Below, piece by piece: positions 45,590-51,925 of a stretch of DNA of 64,000 bases. Below the pieces are notes generated by a model. It was not told where the DNA came from. It did not search any database and saw only the letters and a program-made list of their open reading frames with translations. This DNA comes from Chloroflexota bacterium (lineage in GTDB: Bacteria > Chloroflexota > Anaerolineae > UBA4142): positions 3,668 to 67,667 of the forward strand of contig JAMCQI010000039.1 in NCBI GenBank assembly GCA_023381515.1, read 5' to 3'. The position numbers and the translations under genes were made by a program. Within the stretch, counting starts at the first letter, position 1; every line of letters starts with the position of its first letter.

Positions 45590-46160
45590 GCGAGGAGGTC
45601 GAGGACACCGCGGGTCCCCAGACCCCGCGACCCTGGCGGGCTGTCAGCGGTGCGGTTTTTGCCGATGTCCTGTGGGACGCAATGGGCGCAACCTCCACGT
45701 GGATCGGTGAGATTGCTTCGCCGCCCTCTGGGCGGCTCGCAATGACCGCGGGTAGAGGTCTCGCAATGACTAATGGAAGGACTCGCGTTCCCCCGGTCAC
45801 ACTTGCCCTTGCGCTCCATGCAAGGGTTGCGAGCCTTCGTCCCCCGGCCACACTTGCCCTTGCGCTCTATGCAAGGGTTGCGAGGCATCGTCCTTTGCAT
45901 TTGAATGGACGAAGCCGTACCCGTGAACTATACGGGCGCAATCTCCACGTGCATCGGTGAGATTGCTTCGAGCACACCCCGCTCTCGCAATGACAGACGG
46001 ACGAAGCGGTACCCGTGAACTATACGCGCGCAATCTCCATGCGAATGGACGATGCCGTACCCGTGCGCTTTATGCGCGCAATCCCCACGTGCGCAATCTG
46101 CAATGTGTCGGTGAGATTGCTTCGCCGCCCTCCGGGCGGCTCGCAGTGACACACAAACCC
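45590..46160 (-). repeat. Repeat family C, copy 2
   Basis: The non-coding region between the DUF202 and cytochrome peroxidase genes carries the same modules as copy 1, mainly in inverted orientation. A block of about 35 bases (GTGAGATTGCTTCGCCGCCC, then a conserved GGGCGGCTCGCA) occurs twice, at 45716-45750 and 46112-46147, with few differences. The GTCC...GGAC hairpin is near 45889-45915. Frames up to 147 codons cross the region without a recognisable protein. Confidence 0.85.
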
Positions 46161-46196
46161 GACCCTGCAACTGTCTTGTCGCGATTGGATGGGCCA

Positions 46197-46226
46197 TTGA
46201 CGAAGCAGGCGCTTGAGAGGTATACT
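46197..46226 (+). promoter_or_regulatory. Promoter upstream of the candidate small RNA
   Basis: TTGACG (46197-46202) and TATACT (46221-46226) have an 18-base spacer. Transcription would start near 46233. Confidence 0.65.
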
Positions 46227-46232
46227 CACACC

Positions 46233-46391
46233 ACTTGGCGTTGATGTGCCGGCCTGTTGCGCGGTCTTTTTCCCGAACACTGGGTTTCTTCATCTCGAGC
46301 GATGCCAATCGAGACTGTTGACCCCTGGTGATTGGGCTCAGCTGACGTACCGAAAGCGTCCGTCCCCGCAAGTGGATGCTTTCGGTTTTTT
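46233..46391 (+). ncRNA. Candidate small RNA or attenuated leader upstream of cytochrome c peroxidase
   Basis: Between a promoter at 46197-46226 and a clear terminator (stem 46349-46357 with 46378-46386, then six T's) lies a run of about 160 bases with no gene. Internal pairs such as CTCGA...TCGAG (46294-46313) and CCAATC...GATTGG (46305-46335) exclude one another, as in attenuators. It does not match a riboswitch or RNA family I know. It could be an independent small RNA or a leader that decides whether transcription reaches the peroxidase gene at 46448. Confidence 0.45.
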
Positions 46392-46395
46392 ATTT
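46349..46395 (+). terminator. Terminator inside the leader region
   Basis: The stem ACCGAAAGC/GCTTTCGGT (46349-46357 with 46378-46386; plus TCC/GGA inside) is followed by six T's, A and TTT. It ends 52 bases before the cytochrome peroxidase start codon, so it must be passed for that gene to be read from the upstream promoter. Confidence 0.85.
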
Positions 46396-46447
46396 GCACA
46401 GCGCCGCCTCGTCCATTAGAGCGGTGCGTTCACATGGAGGTATCGAA

Positions 46448-47638
46448 ATGCTTGACAAGCGAACCCTCATCTCCGCGTTCGGTTCCCTAACTATTCTGTT
46501 CGTCATCGCGACTACGGGAACGGTCGCCGCACAGGGTCCGGGGCTGACACAACAGGAACAATTAGGCAAACTCTTGTTTTTCGACACGAATCTGTCCGAC
46601 CCGCCGGGGCAGGCCTGCGCGGTCTGTCACGGTCCGCAGGTGGGTTTCACGGGGCCGGATTCCGCCACCAACGCCGGCGGCGCCGTGTATCAAGGCGCCG
46701 TGCCGGGACGGTATGGTAACCGCAAGCCGCCCGCGGCCGCTTATGCGGGAGATAGCCCGATCCTACACTACGATACTGCAGGGGAGACGTGGGTGGGCGG
46801 CATGTTTTGGGACGGCCGGGCGACCGGTGAGACCCTGGGCGACCCCCTCGCCGAACAGGCTAAGGGACCCTTCCTGAACCCGCTGGAGCAAAACAATCCG
46901 AGCGCCCAGACAGTCATAGACAAGGTCCTCGCCTCAAGCTATCAGAACCTGTTCAAGAGTGTTTGCGGTTCGACGTACGATGTCACCACGTACTATAACT
47001 GCGTTGGCCGCTCGATCGCGGCTTTTGAGCGGTCGTCAGAGGTGACTGCGTTCACGTCCAAGTACGACGCCTACGTCAAGGGCAAAGCAATGCTGACGGG
47101 TCAGGAGAAACACGGGCTCGAGTTGTTTGAGGGCAAGGCCGGCTGCAGCGGGTGTCATGTGGCGCCGCTGTTTACCGACTACTCCTACGACAACCTTGGC
47201 GTTCCCAGGAATCCCAAAAACCCGTTTTACTCAGAGCCCGCATGGAACCCGCAGGGCGACGCCTGGGTGGATTACGGTCTGGGCGCTTTCCTCAAGGCTG
47301 CAGGCTATCCGGAAACCGTTTATGCACCGGAGATGGGCAAGTTCAAGGTACCGACGCTGCGCAATGTGGACAAGCGGCCGACACCCAACTTTATCAAGGC
47401 GTACAGCCACAACGGCTACTTTAAATCACTAGACGAGATTGTCCACTTTTACAACACGCGCGACGTGCTGCCCACCTGCACGACTAACCCGGGCAATTTG
47501 GCGGGTATCACATGCTGGCCGGCGCCCGAAGTGGCGGCAAACATCAATCGCACAGAGCTCGGCAAGTTGGGGCTGAACGTCGGCGAGGAAAAAGCGATCG
47601 TCGCGTTCCTCAGGACGCTGACGGACGGCTACAAGTAA
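46448..47638 (+). CDS. Di-heme cytochrome c peroxidase (CcpA/MauG family)
   Basis: The enzyme reduces hydrogen peroxide with electrons from cytochrome c outside the cytoplasmic membrane. The 396-residue protein has a signal peptide (about 1-28) and two heme c motifs, CAVCH (Cys57-His61) and CSGCH (Cys233-His237). Conserved segments include LGKLLFFDTNLS, FWDGRAT and KFKVPTLRNV, with the axial ligand region after it. The ATG at 46448 is behind GGAGG. It is the only gene with clear respiratory/oxidative-stress function in the repeat-rich region. Confidence 0.92.
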   Translation: MLDKRTLISAFGSLTILFVIATTGTVAAQGPGLTQQEQLGKLLFFDTNLSDPPGQACAVCHGPQVGFTGPDSATNAGGAVYQGAVPGRYGNRKPPAAAYAGDSPILHYDTAGETWVGGMFWDGRATGETLGDPLAEQAKGPFLNPLEQNNPSAQTVIDKVLASSYQNLFKSVCGSTYDVTTYYNCVGRSIAAFERSSEVTAFTSKYDAYVKGKAMLTGQEKHGLELFEGKAGCSGCHVAPLFTDYSYDNLGVPRNPKNPFYSEPAWNPQGDAWVDYGLGAFLKAAGYPETVYAPEMGKFKVPTLRNVDKRPTPNFIKAYSHNGYFKSLDEIVHFYNTRDVLPTCTTNPGNLAGITCWPAPEVAANINRTELGKLGLNVGEEKAIVAFLRTLTDGYK

Positions 47639-47659
47639 CCCTGACGGCGGGGTTGCTCA

Positions 47660-47773
47660 CTTGGCACAGGAAACCAGGTGTCTCGAAGGTCCCTCCCTTT
47701 CGCTTCGGGGGCTCCTGGGAAACCTGGTTTTTTCTTGCACCCATTTCACCCATTTCACCCATTTCACCCATTT
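47660..47773 (+). repeat. Repeat family A, copy 1, with terminator-like hairpin and 9-bp array
   Basis: An imperfect inverted repeat (AAACCAGGT near 47669, ACCTGGTTT near 47723) ends in a T-run, so it may terminate the cytochrome peroxidase transcript. It is followed at 47738-47773 by four perfect copies of CACCCATTT. The whole of this 110-base element occurs in inverted form at 49468-49580 with scattered differences. Confidence 0.8.
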
Positions 47774-47798
47774 ACCAGGAGGGGTCCCGTGTTTCGGT

Positions 47799-47911
47799 AT
47801 CCATACATCCATCCATAGGATCCATACGCACGGTAGGGTCACTGCCGGCCGGAGATACGGATGAAGGAGCCTCAGGTGCCATTTGTCGCATTTGTTCGTG
47901 CGGGTGCCGAT
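47799..47911 (+). repeat. Repeat family B, copy 2
   Basis: It has the conserved blocks in order: an ATCCAT-rich start (47799-47825), GGTAGGGTC (47834), GGAGATACGGATGAAGGAGC (47858) and the end CGGGTGCCGATA. It is one of three copies; the other two are at 44724 and 49599. The remaining stretch to the tandem repeat at 47992 has no gene. Confidence 0.8.
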
Positions 47912-47991
47912 ACATTGCTCGAGAGAGAAGGGCGCTACAAGTGACTTGGCGATCGTGGACAACTGGCCCGATCACCGGAACATCAAATGAT

Positions 47992-48096
47992 TTCAAGAGG
48001 CATCCTCTGCAGTTCAAGAGGCATCCTCTGGAGTTCAAGAGGCATCCTCTGCAGTTCAAGAGGCATCCTCTGCAGTTAAAGTGGCATCCTCTGGAG
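47992..48096 (+). repeat. Five tandem 21-bp repeats directly before the GNAT gene
   Basis: Five adjacent units of 21 bases, TTCAAGAGGCATCCTCT plus GCAG or GGAG, occupy 47992-48096. Each unit contains the small inverted repeat AGAGG-CAT-CCTCT. The last, slightly diverged unit ends in GGAG, which lies 7 bases before the ATG at 48104 and therefore serves as the ribosome-binding site. Confidence 0.92.
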
Positions 48097-48103
48097 TCGC
48101 ACA

Positions 48104-48613
48104 ATGATCATACGCCAAGAAACACCGCAAGACTATTCCCGCATCTACGGCCTGGTCAAGGTCGCCTTTCAGACAGCCAAGGTCACGAACGGCCAGGAGC
48201 AGGATTTCGTCGAGCAGCTGCGCCATAGTAGCGACTATATCCCCGAACTGGCGCTCGTGGCGGAGCAGGACGGCGAACTTGTCGGCCATATCTTGCTCAC
48301 GCGAACCTATATCAACGCCGGCAGCGACAAGGCTGAGGCGCTCTTTCTCGGCCCCATCTCGGTCATGCTCGAACGCCGCAACCAAGGGATCGGTTCGGCG
48401 CTGATGAAGGAGAGTTTGCGGATCGCTCAGGCGATGGGCTACAAATCGGTGTTCCTCGTCGGCGACCCGGCGTACTATCATCGTTTTGGTTTTCAGCCGA
48501 CAGTGAAATATGGTATTAAGGAAACCGCGCCGATTCCGGACGAGTACGTGATGGTCTGCCCGCTGGTCGACAACGCACTTGCCGGTATCACTGGGACGGT
48601 TCGGCTAGGGTGA
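48104..48613 (+). CDS. GNAT family N-acetyltransferase
   Basis: The 169-residue protein has the GNAT fold: an N-terminal TPQDYSRIYGLVKVAF strand-helix, LVGHILLTRTYI, FLGPISVMLERRNQGIGSALM, the acetyl-CoA-binding Q/RxxGxG/A loop, then YKSVFLVGDPAYYHRFGFQP. It resembles the YhbS-type acetyltransferases. The substrate is unknown. Its ribosome-binding site comes from the 21-bp tandem repeat in front of it, so its translation may vary with that array. Confidence 0.88.
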   Translation: MIIRQETPQDYSRIYGLVKVAFQTAKVTNGQEQDFVEQLRHSSDYIPELALVAEQDGELVGHILLTRTYINAGSDKAEALFLGPISVMLERRNQGIGSALMKESLRIAQAMGYKSVFLVGDPAYYHRFGFQPTVKYGIKETAPIPDEYVMVCPLVDNALAGITGTVRLG

Positions 48614-48699
48614 CCTTGGTCCGTTGACGAAGGGCCGATGAAGATTTCCTGGCACGCTTGCAGGAATCGGAACTCTGTGGAGAGAGCAACACAAGGCGG

Positions 48700-48737
48700 T
48701 TGACAACAAGAGATTTCTCTAGATAATGAATCATTAT
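48700..48737 (+). promoter_or_regulatory. Promoter and overlapping operator-like palindrome of the VOC gene
   Basis: TTGACA (48700-48705) and GATAAT (48722-48727) are 16 bases apart. The palindrome ATAATGA-A-TCATTAT (48723-48737) overlaps the -10 box and the start point. This is where a repressor would block RNA polymerase. It resembles the 7-1-7 boxes of Fur-family regulators but does not match the Fur, Zur or PerR consensus. Confidence 0.6.
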
Positions 48738-48751
48738 AGAGGAGGTTCACT

Positions 48752-49117
48752 ATGGTCGCACATCCCATCTCTCATCTCGAGCTATCCGCGGAGGATCCCG
48801 CCGCGGCGAGCCGCTTTTACGCGGACTTGTTCGGGTGGAAAATCGACCACAATGAGAAACACGATTACTATATCTTCGAAGGCGAAGGCGGACCGCGAGG
48901 TGGTTTCGTCCTAGTGGACGACAAGGAGCACAAACCCGGCGACGTCGTCGTCTACTTCAACACGGACGACATCGACGCCTCACTGAAACAGGTAGAGGCT
49001 CTGGGCGGCAAGGTCCTCCAGCCCAAGACGGAGATTCCGGGTGTAGGAACCTACGCGTTGTTTGCCGACCCCACCGGCAACCGGCTGGGTCTATTTACCC
49101 GCGTGACACGGCCGTAG
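48752..49117 (+). CDS. VOC family (glyoxalase/bleomycin-resistance-like) protein
   Basis: The 121-residue protein has the two beta-alpha-beta-beta-beta halves of VOC proteins: HPISHLELSAEDPAAASRFYADLFGWKID in the first and VYFNTDDIDASLKQVEALGGKVL plus YALFADPTGNRLGLF in the second. Metal ligands expected in such folds are present (His11 region and the Glu/Asp sites). The function cannot be told from the fold. It is preceded by GAGGAGG and a promoter with an operator-like palindrome. Confidence 0.88.
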   Translation: MVAHPISHLELSAEDPAAASRFYADLFGWKIDHNEKHDYYIFEGEGGPRGGFVLVDDKEHKPGDVVVYFNTDDIDASLKQVEALGGKVLQPKTEIPGVGTYALFADPTGNRLGLFTRVTRP

Positions 49118-49141
49118 CGCCCGCGGCAGTACAGCACCCGT

Positions 49142-49393
49142 ATGGCTAGCGCACCCCATCCTTTCAGAAACCATTATCACAGGCGGGATTGTTACCTTAT
49201 TCACAACTGTACAGAAACCGAAAGCGTCTTAGACCATCTGACGGAAGAAGAGAGCACCCTCTTCCCCAAGGCCCAAGAGATCCTCGGCCCGGAGTTGGAC
49301 CGCTTGGGAGCGGAGATGGAGAAACTCAAGGACAAGCTGGAAGGAGAGGAATCCCTGGAAGGAGAGGAATCCGTCGAAATCATCAAGGAGTAG
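49142..49393 (+). pseudogene. Truncated hemerythrin (HHE cation-binding) domain remnant
   Basis: Residues 28-72 of this 83-codon frame read LDHLTEEESTLFPKAQEIL...LGAEMEKLKDKLE. This matches the last two helices of HHE hemerythrin-like proteins (HxxEEE..LFP and LGxEMExxK). The first 25 residues show no match, and the N-terminal half of the four-helix bundle with its iron ligands is missing. A tandem GEESLEGEES stretch ends the frame. Best read as the decayed 3' end of such a gene, although a short expressed protein cannot be excluded. Confidence 0.6.
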
Positions 49394-49467
49394 CCGACTA
49401 TTGGGGGCTAGAACCCAGTTTCGCTGCCCAAGACATCCATTATTCGTCAGGACGGAGGTCTGGTAAC

Positions 49468-49580
49468 AAATGGGTGAAATGGGTGAAATGGGTGAAATGG
49501 GTGCAAGAAGGAGAAACCCGGTTTCCGGAAGGCACCGGAACGAAGAGAGGGCGGCCAGAAAGCCGGTATCTTGTGACCAG
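49468..49580 (-). repeat. Repeat family A, copy 2 (inverted)
   Basis: Four perfect copies of AAATGGGTG occupy 49468-49503, the reverse complement of the array at 47738. They continue with a stretch whose reverse complement aligns with 47660-47737. The interval 49394-49765 has no gene apart from this element and repeat B copy 3. Frames giving WVKWVKWVKW are repeat products. Confidence 0.82.
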
Positions 49581-49598
49581 TACCCATTTGAATGAAAT

Positions 49599-49718
49599 AT
49601 CGGCACCCCCACTAGCGTAGAGCACAAATGGCACCTGAGCCGCCCTCATCCATATATCCGGAGGACAGAGACCCTACCGTAGGCATGGATGAATGAATAC
49701 TATGGATAGCATGGATAC
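49599..49718 (-). repeat. Repeat family B, copy 3
   Basis: In this orientation it begins ATCGGCACCCCCACTAGC, continues AAATGGCACCTGAGC, ATCCATATATCCGGAGGACA, ACCCTACCGTA and ends in an ATGGAT-rich tail. All blocks are shared with copies 1 and 2. Confidence 0.8.
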
Positions 49719-49765
49719 ACGGCCGCTGCTCCGGGTGAGTAGCGGCCGCACTTGATCCCTCGCCT

Positions 49766-50707
49766 CTACCTCGGTTGCGGGGTCAACTCTCGGACGTGAT
49801 AGCCCACCTGCTCCAGCACGGCGACCAGGTCCGCTGGCAGGGGCGCCTCGAATTCCGCCGGGCGACCACTCGGGAGCACCAGAGCCAGCTTCCAAGCGTG
49901 GAGGAATTGGCGCGTCAACCCAAACGGGTTGTTCTTCTTTCCATAAACCGCATCCCCGATCACGGGGTGGCCGAGAAAAGCAAAGTGAACGCGAATCTGG
50001 TGCGTTCGGCCGGTTTCTGGCTCTGCCCGCACCAATGTGTACCCGGCCAGGTTCGCCAGCGTGTGAAAGACTGTCACGGCAATACGTGCGTGCCCGCGCG
50101 TCACGACCGCCATCTTCTGCCGGTTCTTGAAATCGCGTCCGATCGGCGCGTCGATTTTCCCATTGGGTGGATCGACACGGCCCTCGAGTAGCGCGAGATA
50201 GGTCTTTTTCACAAGGCGGGACTTCCACTGGGCTTGCAATTGCTGCATCGCCGCATCATTCTTGGCGACGACGATGAGGCCGCTCGTCTCGCTGTCCAGG
50301 CGGTGAACAATCCCGGGTCGCTTTGCGCCTCCGACGTTCACATCCGGAGCGTGAGCGAGAACCGCGTTCGCGAGCGTGCCCCGAGTGTGGCCGGTGGCGG
50401 GATGGACGACCATCCCTGCGGGCTTGTTTATCACCAACACATCCGAGTCTTCGTAGAGCACGTCGAGCGGAATGGGTTCAGCGTGCAGGGTCGCCGGCTC
50501 CACTGGCGGAATCGCGATCGAAATTGAATCGCCCGCCTCCACACGGTAACTGGGCTTGCGAGCGCGCCTGTTAACGACAATGTTGGCTTCGTCTATCAGC
50601 CGCTGGACGGCCGCGCGCGACAGTTCGGGCAAGTGATCGCTGACATAGCGATCAAGCCGTCCGCCTCCCACGTCCACGTGCAATTCAAGAGGTTGCGACA
50701 TTTCCAC
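49766..50707 (-). CDS. rluD: Ribosomal large-subunit pseudouridine synthase, RluD type
   Basis: RluD-type enzymes isomerise uridines in 23S rRNA helix 69. The 313-residue protein has an N-terminal S4 domain (RLDRYVSDHLPELSRAAVQRLIDEANIVVN), the VINKPAGMVVHPA segment and the catalytic aspartate in HRLDSETSGLIVVAK, then GRTHQIRVHFAFLGHPVIGD. Length and layout fit. A GTG at 50707 and an ATG at 50701 are both possible starts. It lies 36 bases after lspA, beyond a terminator-like hairpin, and shares its strand with lspA and the DksA-type gene. Confidence 0.95.
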   Translation of the reverse strand: MEMSQPLELHVDVGGGRLDRYVSDHLPELSRAAVQRLIDEANIVVNRRARKPSYRVEAGDSISIAIPPVEPATLHAEPIPLDVLYEDSDVLVINKPAGMVVHPATGHTRGTLANAVLAHAPDVNVGGAKRPGIVHRLDSETSGLIVVAKNDAAMQQLQAQWKSRLVKKTYLALLEGRVDPPNGKIDAPIGRDFKNRQKMAVVTRGHARIAVTVFHTLANLAGYTLVRAEPETGRTHQIRVHFAFLGHPVIGDAVYGKKNNPFGLTRQFLHAWKLALVLPSGRPAEFEAPLPADLVAVLEQVGYHVRELTPQPR

Positions 50708-50710
50708 CGT

Positions 50711-50739
50711 GAAAGAAAACCCCAGCCGTATGGCTGGGG
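50711..50739 (-). terminator. Terminator-like hairpin between lspA and rluD
   Basis: CCCCAGCC (50720-50727) pairs with GGCTGGGG (50732-50739) over a 4-base loop; the minus strand then reads TTTTCTTTC. rluD begins just downstream, so it may be only partly transcribed from the lspA side. Confidence 0.75.
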
Positions 50740-50743
50740 AGGG

Positions 50744-51271
50744 TTAAGAGCGGACGGCCTCGTCCGGCGCATCCTGGTCCTCCGTGCTTTCCGCTGGCGC
50801 CGGCGCCGGGGTCGGATTCGGCGACCGCATCAGGTGATACATGAGCAGCACCACACCCGCGACGATCGCGCTGTCGGCGACGTTGAACACAGGCCAGAAC
50901 CGAACATAGAACATGTCGATCACGTAGCCAAAGCGGACGCGATCAATCAGATTTCCGAGGGCGCCGCCGAGCTGCAGACCCAGGCTGAGCCGCACGAGCC
51001 ACTCACCTGCGGGGAGTGACCGGTGGTACAGAACGATGATGATGGATACGCCGAGCGCGACGAACGTAAACACCAAACTGAGCTGCGGAAAGAGACCGAA
51101 CGCGGCGCCGGAATTCGTAATATGTGTGAGAACAAACCATTGCCGGATGCCCGGAAGAACGTCGAGCGAACCATTAAGCGGAATATTGTTCGTCACCCAC
51201 GCTTTGCTCGCCTGGTCCACGGCCAAGACGATCAACGCGACCGTGGGAAGGACGAGATCGCGTAACTTCAT
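50744..51271 (-). CDS. lspA: Lipoprotein signal peptidase
   Basis: LspA removes signal peptides from prolipoproteins after diacylglyceryl transfer. The 175-residue protein has four membrane helices, VDQASKAWV, ITNSGAAFG, and the catalytic aspartates in NLIDRVRFGYVIDMFYV and FNVADSAIVAG. A polar C-terminus rich in Pro/Ala/Glu follows. The ATG at 51271 overlaps the TraR/DksA-type gene by four bases and has AAGGTGG upstream. Confidence 0.95.
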   Translation of the reverse strand: MKLRDLVLPTVALIVLAVDQASKAWVTNNIPLNGSLDVLPGIRQWFVLTHITNSGAAFGLFPQLSLVFTFVALGVSIIIVLYHRSLPAGEWLVRLSLGLQLGGALGNLIDRVRFGYVIDMFYVRFWPVFNVADSAIVAGVVLLMYHLMRSPNPTPAPAPAESTEDQDAPDEAVRS

Positions 51272-51768
51272 GCAGCCACCTTCAGGGTGTGAATTTGGCG
51301 TTTGGCACACTCGATACATTGCGTCGCCGATGGAACTACCTTGAGCCGGTCCTCGGAAATCGGCTTGCCGCAGCTCTCGCAGACTCCATAGGTGCCTCTT
51401 TGCGCGCGCACGATCGCCCGGTCAATCTCCTTGATCATCCCCTCCAGGTGACTCCGGAGGGCCATTGCCTTTGCCTGTTCAGAGACCTCGGTCGCGTCAT
51501 CGGCCATATGATTGCCGGTCGTCGGATGGTCCTGGGCGAGCACTTCTTGCCGCCTGAGTTCGTCCAAAAGGCGCTCACGCTCTTGCTCGAGCGACCTCAG
51601 CGCCGACATATGGAAAGGACGCGGCTCGATTTCTACAGGAGGGGGAAGCGTCCGATCCGTCATCAAGACCGCCTTGGCGGAGGCTTTGGCGGCGCGAGTG
51701 GCCGCCGAGAGCCCTCTGGCCACAGTCTTGCGGGCTGATCGTTTGGGGACCGATTCTTTTTTTGTCAT
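51268..51768 (-). CDS. DksA/TraR-type zinc-finger protein
   Basis: The 166-residue protein has a basic N-terminal tail, a probable coiled coil (LRSLEQERERLLDELRRQEV through MIKEIDRAIVRAQRG), and a C-terminal zinc finger CESCGKP...CIECAK with four cysteines. DksA-like proteins insert a coiled coil into the secondary channel of RNA polymerase and may act with ppGpp. The acidic tip residues of DksA are not obvious. It is often found next to lspA in bacteria, as here. Confidence 0.85.
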   Translation of the reverse strand: MTKKESVPKRSARKTVARGLSAATRAAKASAKAVLMTDRTLPPPVEIEPRPFHMSALRSLEQERERLLDELRRQEVLAQDHPTTGNHMADDATEVSEQAKAMALRSHLEGMIKEIDRAIVRAQRGTYGVCESCGKPISEDRLKVVPSATQCIECAKRQIHTLKVAA

Positions 51769-51925
51769 AGGACGCCTCCGTTGGTAAACAGCGAAACGCC
51801 ACTTGGAACCCTGTGAATCACCATTTTAAGGCCATTTGGGTCTGAATGCAAATCGGATTCTCCCGCCGGACATTGCTCGCTCTGGGGGGAACCGACTCAC
51901 GCAGGCGTCAATGCGAGGCGACCGT

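Noticed and set aside
45526..46371. Open frames of 70-150 codons between the DUF202 and peroxidase genes
   Set aside because: They run through repeat modules, have Arg/Pro-rich composition and no recognisable domain.
47512..48228. 238-codon frame across the peroxidase 3' end and repeats
   Set aside because: It overlaps the peroxidase coding sequence, repeats A and B, and the tandem array, with no domain.
47738..49503. CRISPR array
   Set aside because: The repeats are contiguous 9-bp or 21-bp units without spacers and there are no cas genes.
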